A stretch of 64,000 nt of DNA from Streptomyces flavofungini. GTDB lineage: Bacteria; Actinomycetota; Actinomycetes; Streptomycetales; Streptomycetaceae. How positions within the stretch are numbered: position 1 is the stretch's first letter; each line of letters starts with the position of its first letter. A program made the translations under genes and the position numbers. The notes under the pieces are model-generated. The model did not search any database. It was not told the origin of the DNA and was given only the letters and a program-made list of their open reading frames with translations. The stretch lies in assembly GCF_030388665.1 (NCBI RefSeq), contig NZ_CP128846.1:868001-932000 (forward strand), written 5' to 3'. Of the stretch, positions 35,001 to 45,111 are shown piece after piece.

Positions 35001-35043
35001 GCGGGGCGGGCCGAACGGCCCGCCCCGCGGGCCGTTCGACGGC
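35001..35043. promoter_or_regulatory. 28-bp perfect palindrome with DevR-type core, plus second site
   Basis: At 35001-35028 two 13-bp arms (left GCGGGGCGGGCCG) flank AA; the core 35007-35022 is CGGGCCGAACGGCCCG (12/14). CGGGCCGTTCGACGGC (10/14) starts 21 bp later at 35028. Lies between the divergent secreted protein and LysM genes, about 95 bp from each start. Confidence 0.6.
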
Positions 35044-35138
35044 TGCCGCCATCGTGCCCGAAAGCGGCTCTTGCCCCACCCCGGCAAAGGAGTTGAGTAG
35101 GGGGAAGGAGCACGTTCCTTCTCCTCACAGGAGGGTTC

Positions 35139-35630
35139 ATGACGAACCGGATCGATCAGCCGCGCAAGCTCGACCTCGTGGCGAGCCCGGTCCACGTGGG
35201 CGGCATCGGCACCGGCCACGAGGCCACGCTGCAGTACCGCGTCAGTGACGGTCACAGCGAGGTGACCGGGCACTTCACGGTCGGCGGCGGCACGGGCGAG
35301 CACGGGCAGTTCCATGTCCCGGTCGACGTGCGCAAGGCCTCGTTCAAGGCCGACCAACTGCTCGTCCAGGTCTTCGAGAAGAGCCCCAAGGACGGCAAGG
35401 AGATCAACGTCGTGACCGTGCCGGTGCTGTATGGGCCCCGCATCGTGCCGGGCTACTACGGCTACCGCGAGCACAAGGTGGTCAAGGGTGACACCTTGTC
35501 GGGTCTGGCCAAGACGTACTACGGGGACGCCTCCCTGTACCAGCGCATCGTGCGCGCCAACCCGGACCAGATCTCCGACCCCGACAAGATCATGCCGGGT
35601 CAGCTGCTCCGCGTCCCGATGGGAACCTGA
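35139..35630 (+). CDS. Immunoglobulin-like (Gmad2-type) and LysM domain protein
   Basis: 163 aa; ATG after AGGAGGG. Residues about 8-100 form a beta-sandwich (LDLVASPVHVGGIGTGHEATLQYRV over two strands; INVVTVPVLYG). The C-terminal 50 residues are LysM (HKVVKGDTLSGLAKTYYGD, then MPGQLLRVP). No signal peptide is visible, as in other LysM/BON-type stress proteins that bind peptidoglycan fragments or membranes. Followed by a strong hairpin. Confidence 0.85.
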   Translation: MTNRIDQPRKLDLVASPVHVGGIGTGHEATLQYRVSDGHSEVTGHFTVGGGTGEHGQFHVPVDVRKASFKADQLLVQVFEKSPKDGKEINVVTVPVLYGPRIVPGYYGYREHKVVKGDTLSGLAKTYYGDASLYQRIVRANPDQISDPDKIMPGQLLRVPMGT

Positions 35631-35639
35631 GTCGCCCCC

Positions 35640-35666
35640 CGGTCGCCGCCGTCACGGCGGCGACCG
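35640..35666 (+). terminator. Strong stem-loop after the LysM gene
   Basis: CGGTCGCCGCCG at 35640-35651 and its exact complement at 35655-35666, loop TCA; 12-bp G+C stem 10 bp after the stop codon, no U-tract. Confidence 0.7.
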
Positions 35667-35896
35667 AACCCGGTCCCGCGCGACCGCCCGGCCGTGCTCC
35701 GGGCCACGGGGCGACGTCGGCAACGCGCCCTGCGCGCAACGCCTTCGGCGCGCACCTCGACCACGGGCCGATCACGGCCCCTCTCGGCTGCCGGGCCACC
35801 GCGAGGCGCGTCTCCATGCCCCTCCCCGGCCCTGCCTGGTGCTGTGCCGCCCCGCCCGCGACCGCGGCGGCACAGCCCGCGCGCATCCGCGCGAAG

Positions 35897-35912
35897 TGGC
35901 CCGAGCGGCCCC
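35897..35912. promoter_or_regulatory. Possible DevR-type site in the leader region of the acs-E1-E2 operon
   Basis: TGGCCCGAGCGGCCCC, 12/14 arm positions with one perfect half, but 376 bp from the next ATG. A variant GGGCCG-ATCA-CGGCCCC with a four-base centre lies at 35765-35781. The 620-bp stretch 35667-36287 shows no gene I can support. Confidence 0.3.
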
Positions 35913-36287
35913 CGTCCAGGGAAGGACGGCCTGCGGCGCTCCGCCCTCCTGACGGCTTTCCTGGAGGCGATACCAGCCGCGGACGCCCACGACAGCCGAC
36001 GGAGCCCTCCGTCGCCGAAAGCCGCCCGCGGCCCGGAGAGGCACTCGGTCAGGGGAGGCGAGAGCCGTGCGTGCCACACCGGCCGCTCACGTCCGGCACG
36101 TCGCGCCACTTCGCACCCGACACGCGCGCCGTCGCCCCGGCGAGTCCCCCCTCGCCCCCGGCCGCCGAGCCCCTTCCCACCCCACACTCGTCATCGGCCG
36201 GGGCGGCACCCGGGGGCCCGGGTTCCGCGGCGCGGACACCGCCTGCCCCCACGGCCGCTCGGCGCGCCCAGGAAGGACACCGAAGCC

Positions 36288-38135
36288 ATGACCCACGAGG
36301 TCATCACCAAGGCGGCGCGGCCGCACGTCCTGCCGAACCTCCCGGACCACGACACCGCCCGCGTCCGGTTCGACTGGGCCCGGGCCCGGGGTCTTCTGGC
36401 CGGACTCCCGGGCGGCGGCCTCAACATCGCCTACGAGGCCGTGGACCGGCACGTCGCCGAGGGCCGCGGCGCGCACACCGCGCTGCGCTGCGTGCGTCGT
36501 GACGGCTCCGTGGAGTCCGTCTCGTACGCCCGGCTCGCGCTGCGTTCCCACCGGTTCGCGCACGTCCTGCACGGCCTCGGGGTCGGCCGGGGCGATCGGG
36601 TGTACACCCTGCTCGGCCGCTGCCCCGAGCTGTTCACGGCCGTGCTCGGCACGCTCAAGAACGCCGGTGTCGTGTGCCCCTTGTTCTCCGCGTTCGGACC
36701 CGAGCCGGTGGCCCAGCGCATGCGGCTGGGCAACGCCCGGGTCCTGGTCACCACCGAGGCCCTCTACCGCCGCAAGGTGGCACCCGTGCGCGACCGGCTG
36801 CGCGAACTCGAGCACGTGCTCATCGTCGGTGAGCGGCGGCAGGAACAGGCGGACACGCTCTCCTTCGACGCGCTCATGGACGCGGCGAGCGAGGACTTCG
36901 CCCCGCCCCGCACCGACCCCGAGGACATCGCTCTGCTGCACTTCACCAGCGGAACCACCGACGTGCCCAAGGGCGCCGTCCACGTGCACCAAGCCGTCGT
37001 CGCCCACCACGTCACCGCCGCGTACGCCCTCGACCTGCACCCCGACGACGTCTACTGGTGCACGGCCGACCCGGGCTGGGTCACCGGCATGTCGTACGGG
37101 ATCATCGCCCCGCTCACGCACGGTGTGACGGTCGTGGTGGACGAGGGCGACTTCGACGCCCGCCGCTGGTACCGGGTCCTCGCCGACGAGCGCGTCAGCG
37201 TCTGGTACACCGCGCCCACCGCCCTGCGCATGCTCATGCGGGCCACCCCGCGCGAGGGACCCCACGACCTGCCGCGCGCCCATGACCTGTCCGCGCTGCG
37301 CTTCGTCGCGTCCGTGGGCGAGCCTCTCAACCCCGAGGTGGTGCTGTGGGGGCAGGACGTCCTCGGCCTCCCCGTGCACGACAACTGGTGGCAGACGGAG
37401 ACGGGTTGCATCATGATCGCCAACATCGCCTCAGCCCCCGTCAAACCGGGCTCCATGGGCCGCCCCCTGCCGGGGGTCGAGGCCGCCGTGGTCGCGCGCG
37501 GGCCCGACGGCCGGGCCTGGCGCTCGCCGGAGGGGCAGGTCCGCCTCGTGCGGGAGCCGGGGCAGGAGGGCGAACTCGCGCTGCGGCCCGGCTGGCCCTC
37601 GATGTTCCGCGGCTACCTGCACGCCGAGGAGCGCTACGCCGCGGCGTTCGCCGACGGCTGGTACCTGACCGGCGACATCGTGCGCGAGGACGCCGACGGC
37701 TACTTCTGGTTCGTCGGGCGCGCCGACGACGTCATCAAGTCCGCGGGACATCTCATCAGCCCCTTCGAAGTGGAAAGCGTCCTCCTGGAGCACCCGGCGG
37801 TGGCCGAGGCGGGAGTGATCGGCCGCCCCGACGACACCGCGGGCACGATCGTGAAGGCGTACGTCTCCCTGCGCCCCGGGGCCGAGTCCGGTGACCCGAT
37901 GCGGCGCGACCTGCTCGCCTTCGCCCGGCGCCGGCTCGGCCCCGCGGTCGCGCCCCGGGAGATCGCCTTCGACCAGCACCTGCCGCACACCCGCAGCGGC
38001 AAGGTCATGCGGCGCCTGCTGCGCGCCCGGGAAACGGGGCTGCCTGTCGGCGACACGTCGACGCTGGAGACCCCGCAGGCACCGCATCCGCCCGGCGCGG
38101 CGCCGGGGCCGGACACCTCCGAGGACACGCCATGA
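36288..38135 (+). CDS. acsA: Acetyl-CoA synthetase-like AMP-forming acyl-CoA ligase
   Basis: 615 aa; ATG at 36288 after GGAAGGA. AMP-binding signature [19 protein letters not shown] around residues 213-231; [52 protein letters not shown]-terminal lysine in [13 protein letters not shown]. Best fit is the AcsA-type acetyl/propionyl-CoA synthetase. Its stop overlaps the E1 alpha ATG (ATGA). Preferred acid cannot be read from the sequence. Confidence 0.9.
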   Translation: MTHEVITKAARPHVLPNLPDHDTARVRFDWARARGLLAGLPGGGLNIAYEAVDRHVAEGRGAHTALRCVRRDGSVESVSYARLALRSHRFAHVLHGLGVGRGDRVYTLLGRCPELFTAVLGTLKNAGVVCPLFSAFGPEPVAQRMRLGNARVLVTTEALYRRKVAPVRDRLRELEHVLIVGERRQEQADTLSFDALMDAASEDFAPPRTDPEDIALLHFTSGTTDVPKGAVHVHQAVVAHHVTAAYALDLHPDDVYWCTADPGWVTGMSYGIIAPLTHGVTVVVDEGDFDARRWYRVLADERVSVWYTAPTALRMLMRATPREGPHDLPRAHDLSALRFVASVGEPLNPEVVLWGQDVLGLPVHDNWWQTETGCIMIANIASAPVKPGSMGRPLPGVEAAVVARGPDGRAWRSPEGQVRLVREPGQEGELALRPGWPSMFRGYLHAEERYAAAFADGWYLTGDIVREDADGYFWFVGRADDVIKSAGHLISPFEVESVLLEHPAVAEAGVIGRPDDTAGTIVKAYVSLRPGAESGDPMRRDLLAFARRRLGPAVAPREIAFDQHLPHTRSGKVMRRLLRARETGLPVGDTSTLETPQAPHPPGAAPGPDTSEDTP

Positions 38136-39157
38136 CCACCACCCGCCGTACGAAGGCCCAGCGGGGCCGTCCGTCCCAGAGCGCCGCGGCCAAGCATCGG
38201 CGCGACCTCCTCGCCGGCATGTTGCTGATCCGGCGCTTCGAGGAGCGCTGCGTCGAGTTGTACAGCGCGTCCACGATCCGCGGCTTCGTCCACCTGTGCA
38301 TCGGCGAGGAGGCCGTCGCCACCGGCGTCACCACGGCGCTCGAACCCGCCGACGCCGTGGTGTCCACCTACCGCGAGCACGGTCACGCCCTGGCCCGCGG
38401 CGTACCCGTCGAGGCCGTGATGGCCGAGATGTACGGCAAGGCCACCGGGTGCAGCGGCGGACGCGGCGGCTCCATGCACCTGTTCGACGCGGGCCGCCGC
38501 TTCTACGGCGGCAACGCCATCGTCGCGGGCGGCATTCCGCTCGCCGCGGGCCTGGCCCTCGCCGAGAAGATGCGCGGCACGGGCGGGCTCGTCTGCTGCT
38601 TCTTCGGCGACGGCGCCTTCGCCGAGGGGGAGTTCCACGAGAGCGCCAACCTCGCGGCGCTGTGGAGCCTGCCGCTGCTGCTCGCCTGCGAGAACAACCT
38701 GTACGCCATGGGCACCCCGCTGGCCGTCGAACACGCGCAGACGGACCTGGCGATGCGCGCCGCCTCGTACGGCATGCCCGCCTGGGCCGTCGACGGCATG
38801 GACGTCACCGCCGTGGAGGCCGCGGCACGCCGTGCGGTCGACGGCATCCGCGCCGGACACGGACCGCACTTCCTGGAGCTGCGCACCTACCGCTTCCGCG
38901 CCCACTCGATGTACGACCCCGACCGCTACCGCGACAAGACCGAGATCGAGCGCTGGCGGACCCGTGACCCGATCTCCGTGCTGGCCGAACGCATGAAAGC
39001 GGACGGCGAGTTGAACGACACCGTGCAGGACGAGCTCGACCAGCGCGCGAGGCGGGAGGTCGACCGGGCCCAGCAGGCCGCGGAAGCCGCGCCCGCCGAA
39101 TCCGCCGCGACCCTGCTGCGGCACGTCCACACCGACTCCGAGGAGGCGCCGGCATGA
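38132..39157 (+). CDS. 2-oxoacid (or acetoin) dehydrogenase E1 alpha subunit
   Basis: 341 aa. Thiamine diphosphate-binding signature [31 protein letters not shown] (split: GDG near residue 167, NN near 188), [13 protein letters not shown] near 90, GGRGGSMH near 109. The length and lack of long extensions resemble acetoin dehydrogenase AcoA and short PdhA proteins. Pairs with the E1 beta gene; ATGA overlaps on both sides indicate tight coupling. Decarboxylates pyruvate, or cleaves acetoin, and loads the E2 lipoyl arm. Confidence 0.92.
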   Translation: MTTTRRTKAQRGRPSQSAAAKHRRDLLAGMLLIRRFEERCVELYSASTIRGFVHLCIGEEAVATGVTTALEPADAVVSTYREHGHALARGVPVEAVMAEMYGKATGCSGGRGGSMHLFDAGRRFYGGNAIVAGGIPLAAGLALAEKMRGTGGLVCCFFGDGAFAEGEFHESANLAALWSLPLLLACENNLYAMGTPLAVEHAQTDLAMRAASYGMPAWAVDGMDVTAVEAAARRAVDGIRAGHGPHFLELRTYRFRAHSMYDPDRYRDKTEIERWRTRDPISVLAERMKADGELNDTVQDELDQRARREVDRAQQAAEAAPAESAATLLRHVHTDSEEAPA

Positions 39158-40134
39158 AGACGACCTACCGCGAGGCGCTGCGGGAGGCGCTGCGCGAGGC
39201 GCTCACCGCCGACGAGCGGGTCTTCCTCATGGGTGAGGACGTCGGCAGGTACGGCGGCGCGTTCGGCGTGAGCCTCGGCCTCGTCGAGGAGTTCGGGCCG
39301 GAGCGGGTACGGGACACCCCGCTGTCGGAGTCCGCGTTCACCGGCATCGGCATCGGCTCGGCCCTCGCCGGGCTGCGGCCCGTCGTCGAGATCATGACCG
39401 TCAACTTCAGCCTGCTCGCGCTCGACCAGATCCTCAACAACGCGGCCACCCTGCGGCACATGTCCGGCGGCCAGTTCTCGGTGCCCCTGGTGATCAGGAT
39501 GACGACCGGCGCGGGCCGGCAGCTCGCCGCCCAGCACTCGCACAGCCTCGAAGGCTGGTACGCGCACATCCCCGGCATCCGCGTCCTGGCGCCCGCCACC
39601 CTCGCGGACGCCCGCCGGATGCTGGGCGGTGCCCTCGCGGACCCCGACCCCGTGGTGATCTTCGAGCACGGCTCGCTCTACAACCTCTCCGGCGAACTCG
39701 ACGAGGACGGCGCCGCACCGGGCATCGGGGCCGCCGCGGTACGCCGCCCGGGGCATGACGTCACCCTCGTCACCTACGGCGGATCGCTGCCGAAGACCCT
39801 CGCCGCCGCGGACGTGCTCGCGGCCGACGGCATCAGCGCCGAAGTGGTGGATCTCAGGTCGCTGCGCCCCCTCGACGACGCCACCGTCATGGCCTCCGTG
39901 GCGCGGACCCACCGGGCCGTGATCGTGGACGAGGGCTGGCGCACCGGCAGTCTCGCCGCCGAGGTCTCGGCACGCATCACCGAGCAGGCCTTCTACGACC
40001 TCGACGCGTCCGTGCGCCGGGTGTGCAGCGCGGAAGTGCCCATTCCGTACGCCCGTGCGCTCGAAGAGGCCGCGCTGCCGCAGCCGGCGAGCATCGCGGC
40101 GGCGGCCGGCGAGGTGGTGGGGCGCCATGGGTGA
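39154..40134 (+). CDS. 2-oxoacid (or acetoin) dehydrogenase E1 beta subunit
   Basis: 326 aa, complete. [59 protein letters not shown] and [15 protein letters not shown] are standard E1 beta motifs. Forms the alpha2beta2 E1 with the preceding gene. Overlaps E2 by 8 bp. Confidence 0.93.
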   Translation: MKTTYREALREALREALTADERVFLMGEDVGRYGGAFGVSLGLVEEFGPERVRDTPLSESAFTGIGIGSALAGLRPVVEIMTVNFSLLALDQILNNAATLRHMSGGQFSVPLVIRMTTGAGRQLAAQHSHSLEGWYAHIPGIRVLAPATLADARRMLGGALADPDPVVIFEHGSLYNLSGELDEDGAAPGIGAAAVRRPGHDVTLVTYGGSLPKTLAAADVLAADGISAEVVDLRSLRPLDDATVMASVARTHRAVIVDEGWRTGSLAAEVSARITEQAFYDLDASVRRVCSAEVPIPYARALEEAALPQPASIAAAAGEVVGRHG

Positions 40135-41656
40135 GTTCCGCATGCCCGCGCTCGGTGCCGACATGGCCGAGGGCACGCTCACCGAATGGCTGGTGTCCCC
40201 GGGCGACCGTGTGACCAAAGGCGACCCGGTGGCCGTCATCGAGACGGCCAAGTCCGCCATCGAGGTCGAGTGCTTCGAGTCCGGAACGGTGGCTCGGCTC
40301 CTCGCCGAACCGGGAACGGTGCTGCCCGTGGGCGCGGCGCTGGCCATCATCGAGCCGGCGGCCGCACCCCGGACGACGGCCGACGCGACACCCCCGACGG
40401 CGGCCGCTTCCCGTGCGGAAACGCCGGAAGCCGCACGGCCTCCGCTCGAGGCTCCGCTGCCCACGGGCACCGCCGGAGTCCGGACCGCGGAGCCGCCCGC
40501 CGTCGCGCGAGGCGCCGTCCGCGGCGAAACCGGGCCCCTCGTACGGCGTCTGGCGGCCGAGCGCGGCGTCGACCTGACAGCGGTGCGCGGCAGTGGCCGG
40601 GGCGGCCGCGTCACACGGGCCGATGTGGAGCACGCGGCAGGGAAGGGGGCTGCCGTCATGGCGACGCGATCCACCCGGGCGAACGTCCCCCGAGTGCGCG
40701 CGACACCCTACGCCCGTCGCCTCGCCGCCGAGCTCTCCCTCGACCTGGCCGTTCTCACCGGCACCGGCGAGAACGGCGCGGTAACGGCGGCGGACGTGCG
40801 CGAACACCTCCGGGGGCGGGTGCCGGGCGACGGGCGCAGGAGCGGGGCGCAGGCCACGGAACCCGCCGCGACACGTCGTGACAAGCATGATCTGCGTGAC
40901 AAGGCGGCAGGGTCCTCTCCGGAACAAGCCCTCGGACCAGCCACGACGACCACTGTGAGGGCAGCGGCGGGCGCCACCGCGCGGGCCGACCGCGCCACGG
41001 CGATGCGCCGCGCCATCGCGGAGCTCATGAGCCGCTCGAAACGCGAGATCCCGCACTACTACTTGTCCAGCACGTTCGATCTCGGGGCCGCGGCAGACTG
41101 GCTGCGCGCTCACAACCACGACCGCCCTGTCGGCGAACGTCTGGTACCGGCCGCGCTGTTGCTCAAGGCGACAGCTCTCGCCGTCCACGAGGTGCCCCGA
41201 CTGAACGGGTTCTGGCGGGAGGACGGCTTCGTCCCCGGCGACGGGGTGCATCTGGGCATCGCCGTGTCCCTGCGTGACGGCGGCCTCCTCACCCCGGTGA
41301 TCCACGACGCCGACGCACTCCCGCCCGCCGCTCTGATGGCGCGGCTCAAGGACGTGGTGCGACGGGCCCGTACCGGACGGCTGCGCGGAACGGACGTGTC
41401 CGGCGCCACCCTGACCGTCTCCAACCTGGGAGAGCACGGCGCGGAGTCCGTGTACGGCGTGATCCACCCGCCTCAGGTGGCTCTCGTCGGATTCGGCACC
41501 GTCGTCGAACGGCCCTGGGCCGTGGACGGCCTGATCGGCGTGCGGCCCGTCGTGACCGCCACGCTCTCCGCCGATCACCGCGCCAGCGACGGTGCGACGG
41601 GCGCCCGCTTCCTCACCACCGTGGGCCGCCTCCTGCGGCACCCCGAGAAGCTCTGA
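40127..41656 (+). CDS. Dihydrolipoamide acyltransferase E2 with two peripheral-subunit-binding domains
   Basis: 509 aa from ATG at 40127 (GAGGTGG upstream). Lipoyl domain residues 1-78, modified Lys in [12 protein letters not shown] (about 42). Two E1/E3-binding domains: about 138-172 ([26 protein letters not shown]) and 193-226 ([26 protein letters not shown]); one is usual. Catalytic domain about 265-509 with [14 protein letters not shown], active His and Asp. The second binding domain is more like E1-type ones by eye, so the core may bind two partners. No E3 gene is in the window. Confidence 0.92.
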   Translation: MGEFRMPALGADMAEGTLTEWLVSPGDRVTKGDPVAVIETAKSAIEVECFESGTVARLLAEPGTVLPVGAALAIIEPAAAPRTTADATPPTAAASRAETPEAARPPLEAPLPTGTAGVRTAEPPAVARGAVRGETGPLVRRLAAERGVDLTAVRGSGRGGRVTRADVEHAAGKGAAVMATRSTRANVPRVRATPYARRLAAELSLDLAVLTGTGENGAVTAADVREHLRGRVPGDGRRSGAQATEPAATRRDKHDLRDKAAGSSPEQALGPATTTTVRAAAGATARADRATAMRRAIAELMSRSKREIPHYYLSSTFDLGAAADWLRAHNHDRPVGERLVPAALLLKATALAVHEVPRLNGFWREDGFVPGDGVHLGIAVSLRDGGLLTPVIHDADALPPAALMARLKDVVRRARTGRLRGTDVSGATLTVSNLGEHGAESVYGVIHPPQVALVGFGTVVERPWAVDGLIGVRPVVTATLSADHRASDGATGARFLTTVGRLLRHPEKL

Positions 41657-41691
41657 CCCCACAACGGCGATCACTGTGCGAAGGAGTTGTG

Positions 41692-41934
41692 ATGGACCGG
41701 ACCGAAGCACTCAGCGTCGTCACGGAGTCGATCGTCGAGATCGTCCCGGGCGCCGACCTGACCACCGTGGCCCCCGACGAGTCGCTGCGCGACGCCCTGG
41801 AGCTCGACTCGATCGACTTCCTGAGCCTGGTGGAAACGCTGTCCGAGCGCGCGGACGTCCGCATCGACGAGGAGGACTACCCCGAACTCGGCACGCTGGA
41901 CGGAGCGGTCGGCCTGCTCGTCGCCCGCACCTGA
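41692..41934 (+). CDS. Acyl carrier protein
   Basis: 80 aa; ATG at 41692 five bases after AAGGAG. The phosphopantetheine site is ELDSIDFLSLVETL (Ser near residue 43); acidic, four-helix length. It ends the acs-E1-E2 operon (35-bp gap). Its position suggests that the acyl group made by the complex may be moved to a carrier protein instead of CoA; that is inference. Confidence 0.88.
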   Translation: MDRTEALSVVTESIVEIVPGADLTTVAPDESLRDALELDSIDFLSLVETLSERADVRIDEEDYPELGTLDGAVGLLVART

Positions 41935-41984
41935 CGGCGCCTGTCGTCACCCGCACCTGACGGCACCCGCCCGGCATCGACCGA

Positions 41985-42024
41985 TCTTCTGCCTGTCGCC
42001 CGGCTCTTCTGCCTGTCACCCGGC
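41985..42024. repeat. Two tandem 20-bp units
   Basis: TCTTCTGCCTGTCGCCCGGC followed at once by the same unit with one change (A for G at position 14). A nine-base unit TTCAGGAAG is repeated at 42058-42081, running into the 3' end of the USP gene. Confidence 0.8.
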
Positions 42025-42029
42025 TCGAC

Positions 42030-42050
42030 ACCGCTGCGGGCCTCAGCGGT
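42030..42050. terminator. Hairpin between convergent acp and USP genes
   Basis: ACCGCTG at 42030-42036 pairs with CAGCGGT at 42044-42050, seven-base loop. Suitable as a bidirectional terminator; no U-tract. Confidence 0.55.
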
Positions 42051-42076
42051 TCTGCTGTTCAGGAAGTTCAGGAAGT

Positions 42077-42982
42077 TCAGGAGTGGGGAACGACGGCCAC
42101 AGGGCAGCGAGCGTGCTGACTGACCGCGTGGGCGACGGGCCCGGTGCGCATGCCCATGTGCGGCTCCGCACACGTGCGCCGCCCCACCACGAGCAGGGCG
42201 GCGTCAGCGGCGGCCCTCACCAGCGCCCGCGAAGCCCTGCCCTCGGCCACGTCCCCTGTCACGGCGACGGTGGGGTACTTGTCCCGCCACGCGAGCAGCA
42301 CGGCATCCTGGAAGCCACGCCACTCCTCCGCGCGCTGCGGCCCCTCGATCAGCCCGACCTCCCCCGGACCGAGGGTGAACGCCGACGGCCCGCTCCACGC
42401 GGACACGACCCGGACCCGGGCGCTCCGCAGCCGCGCGGTGTCGAAGGCGAAATCGATCAAGTCGTCACACGGGTCGTTCAGGTCGAGCCCCAGCACGACG
42501 TCACGGGCGGCGGTGCGGTGCGAACCCGCGTGGGGGACGGCGTACCGCCGCCCGTCACCGGCCCCGCGCCCGGCCCGCACGAGGACCACGGGGCACACGG
42601 CCCGGGCCACCACGGCCTGGGCGACCGACCCCAGGACGAATCCGGTGAGGGCGCCCAGGCCACGGGACCCCAGCACCAGCACCTCGGCCTCCTCGGCAGC
42701 ACCCAGCAGCGCCCTGGACGGGAGCCCCTCGGCCTGTTCGACGACAAGGTCCGCTCCAGGGCACACCGACCGCACGTGCGCCTCCGTCTCGCGCAGGACG
42801 CGCCGCGCCAGAAGGTGCTGCGACGCACTCCCCGACGCCCCGGATGCCACCGGCGGGTGCCACGCGCACACGTGCAACAACCGCAGCGGAGCCCGGCGGC
42901 GCGACGCCTCGCGGGCCGCCCACACCGCAGCGGCGCGGCTCTCGTGGGATGCGTCGACTCCGACGATCACCGGACGCGGCAT
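42077..42982 (-). CDS. Universal stress protein, two UspA domains
   Basis: 301 aa from ATG at 42982 (GAGGGGGGCAG upstream). PVIVGVDASHESRAAAVWAAREAS; LGSRGLGALTGFVLGSVAQ (intact loop); second domain VVLGLDLNDPCDDLIDFAFDTARL and GMRTGPVAHAVSQHARCPVAVVPHS. Closest to the USP at 47820 by these blocks. Divergent from the sensor kinase gene. Confidence 0.93.
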   Translation of the reverse strand: MPRPVIVGVDASHESRAAAVWAAREASRRRAPLRLLHVCAWHPPVASGASGSASQHLLARRVLRETEAHVRSVCPGADLVVEQAEGLPSRALLGAAEEAEVLVLGSRGLGALTGFVLGSVAQAVVARAVCPVVLVRAGRGAGDGRRYAVPHAGSHRTAARDVVLGLDLNDPCDDLIDFAFDTARLRSARVRVVSAWSGPSAFTLGPGEVGLIEGPQRAEEWRGFQDAVLLAWRDKYPTVAVTGDVAEGRASRALVRAAADAALLVVGRRTCAEPHMGMRTGPVAHAVSQHARCPVAVVPHS

Positions 42983-43128
42983 GGCGCTGCCCCCTCGTCT
43001 GCCCCGGTGTGTCCGTCCCGCCGAGCGACGCGTCGCGCTCGGTTCGGCACACTCTTTTCCGTCTTTTCCGTCAGCACACTCATTTTCGTCATCTCCGTCA
43101 TCGTCGTGCCCGCGCCCGGTGTCCGGCA

Positions 43129-43165
43129 GGGGCCGAGGGGACCGCGCCCAGGCCCGTACGTCCCT
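43129..43165. promoter_or_regulatory. Tandem DevR-type palindromes between a USP and the sensor kinase gene
   Basis: GGGGCCGAGGGGACCG at 43129-43144 (11/14) and AGGCCCGTACGTCCCT at 43150-43165 (10/14, TA centre), 21 bp apart, 147-183 bp from the USP ATG and more than 200 bp from the kinase. The leader of 389 bp also has a run of TTTCCGTC-like repeats at 43050-43105. Confidence 0.4.
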
Positions 43166-43371
43166 GCTCACCGCGCTGCTGCGGCCCGGTGGTAGCCGGT
43201 GGGAGAAGGACCGCCGCAACCCCTTCCGTTCGGCCACCGAGAGCCCGAAGCCGGACACGATCCGTGCCACCGCGTCCCGCCGGCGCCCGGCCCCGCTCCC
43301 CTGCCGCTACGGTGAGGAGCGGTGCCATCGGTTGACCACACCGAGTCTCTGCGAGTCAGGTGGAGGAAGCG

Positions 43372-45102
43372 ATGACCGAGGACGGAGCCGACGACCCGAC
43401 CGGTGACTCCGAGCGGTATCTGCCCACGCTGCGCCTCGACGAGCTGCTCGACGAACTCCAGACGCGCATAGACGCCGCGCGGGGCACGCGGGACCGCGTG
43501 CACAGCCTGCTGGAAGCGGTGCTGTCCGTCGGCCGGGAGCTGGACCTGCCGCACGTGCTGCGGCGCATCGTCGAGGCCGCCGTGGTCCTCGTGGACGCCG
43601 AGTACGGGGCTCTGGGAGTGATCGGCGACGACCGCACGCTCTCGCAGTTCCTGACCGTGGGCATCGACGCGGAGGAACGGGCCCGGATCGGCGACCTGCC
43701 CAGCGGCCACGGCATCCTCGGTGAGCTGATCCGCCACCCGGTGCCCCTGCGGATGCCGGAACTCTCGGAACATCCGTCGTCGTACGGGTTCCCCCCGGGC
43801 CACCCGCCGATGCACTCGTTCCTCGGCGTGCCCATCCGGGTGCGGGACAAGGTGTTCGGCAATCTCTACCTCACCGAGAAGCGCGGCGCCGAGGAGTTCG
43901 ACGCGGAGGACGAATCCGTGCTGTCCACGCTCGCCGTTGCCGCCGGCGTGGCCATCGAGAACGCGCGCCTGTACGAGGAGACGCGGCTGCGCGAGCGCTG
44001 GATGCGGGCCAGCGCGGAGGTCACGAGCAGCCTGCTGTCAGGGGCGCCGAGCACCGACGTGCTCGAACTGATCGTCGACCAGGCCAGGGAGATCGTGTCG
44101 GCCGACGTCGGGATGGTCGCGGAGTACGTCGCCAAGTCGCAGGAGATGCGGCCGTTGCTCGCGGTCGGGGTGGACGCCGAGCGCCGCAGAGGGGTGGTGC
44201 TCTCGGCTCACGAGGGCCTGATCGGAGCCGCTCTCGATGCGGTGGATCCCGTGGTCAGCGCCGACGTCACCCATGACTCCCGGGTGGGCGAGAACGGTTC
44301 GCAGTGGGCCGGGCTCGGCCCCGTGGTCGCGGTGCCGTTGGGCGTCAGCGGCAAGGCCCGCGGCGTGCTGGTGCTCGGGCGTCTGAGCGGTCGTACGCCG
44401 TTCTCCGACGGGGACACCGGGCCGCTGCTGGGTTTCGCGGGGCAGGCCGCGCTGGCCCTGGAACTCGCCGACCGGCGTCGCGACGCGGAGCAGGTCGCCC
44501 TGCTCCAGGACCGCGACAGGATCGCGCGCGACCTGCACGACCTCGCCATCCAACGACTCTTCGCGGTCGGGATGACCCTCCAGAGCACCCAGCGCTTCGT
44601 GGAGCACTCCGAAGCCGTCGAGCGGCTGTCACGAGCGGTCGACGACCTCGACGACACCATCAAGATCATCCGGTCGACCATCTTCGGCCTGCGCTCGCAC
44701 AGCGGCGGTGAGGGACGCCAGGGACTGCGGGGGCGGGCGTCCCGGGTGGTGGCCGACTCCGTCGCCTCCTTCGGCTTCACGCCCGCGCTGCGGGTCGAGG
44801 GACTTCTCGACACCGACGTCCCGGCCGAGGTCGCGGACCACGCGCTCGCCGTTCTCGGCGAGGCCTTGAGCAACGCCGCCCGGCACGCGCACGCGCGCTC
44901 CGTCGACGTGCATCTGCGCTGCTCCGACGGCGAGTTGACGGTGACCGTGACCGACGACGGCCGGGGCATCCCCGAAGGGGTCGAGCACAGCGGATTGCGG
45001 AACCTGGCCGAGCGCGCCCACGCCCTCGGCGGAGCGCTCACGCTCCACCGGGGGCCGAACAGGAGCGGCACGCGGCTGGAGTGGCGGGTGCCGACCGCTT
45101 GA
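43372..45102 (+). CDS. devS: DevS/DosT-like sensor histidine kinase (GAF-GAF-HisKA_3-HATPase)
   Basis: 576 aa from ATG 43372 (GGAGGAAGC upstream). GAF-A about 55-200, GAF-B about 220-365, dimerisation helix with phospho-His in DRIARDLHDLAIQRLFAVG near 375, ATPase with ALSNAARHAHA and VTDDGRGIP. In mycobacterial DosS/DosT a GAF-A histidine binds haem and senses O2, NO and CO; the aligned segment here is FPPGHPPMHSFLGVPIRV, with a histidine at about residue 144 and near-identical flanks including FGNLYLTEKRG. Haem sensing is therefore likely. Not an operon with its regulator: the two genes converge with acg between. Confidence 0.93.
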   Translation: MTEDGADDPTGDSERYLPTLRLDELLDELQTRIDAARGTRDRVHSLLEAVLSVGRELDLPHVLRRIVEAAVVLVDAEYGALGVIGDDRTLSQFLTVGIDAEERARIGDLPSGHGILGELIRHPVPLRMPELSEHPSSYGFPPGHPPMHSFLGVPIRVRDKVFGNLYLTEKRGAEEFDAEDESVLSTLAVAAGVAIENARLYEETRLRERWMRASAEVTSSLLSGAPSTDVLELIVDQAREIVSADVGMVAEYVAKSQEMRPLLAVGVDAERRRGVVLSAHEGLIGAALDAVDPVVSADVTHDSRVGENGSQWAGLGPVVAVPLGVSGKARGVLVLGRLSGRTPFSDGDTGPLLGFAGQAALALELADRRRDAEQVALLQDRDRIARDLHDLAIQRLFAVGMTLQSTQRFVEHSEAVERLSRAVDDLDDTIKIIRSTIFGLRSHSGGEGRQGLRGRASRVVADSVASFGFTPALRVEGLLDTDVPAEVADHALAVLGEALSNAARHAHARSVDVHLRCSDGELTVTVTDDGRGIPEGVEHSGLRNLAERAHALGGALTLHRGPNRSGTRLEWRVPTA

Positions 45103-45111
45103 CGGCAGAGC

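Noticed and set aside
36067..36291. 74-codon frame with a good ribosome binding site whose stop overlaps the acsA ATG
   Set aside because: Translation is almost only Arg, Pro, Gly, Ala and His with no structure; overlap alone is weak evidence.
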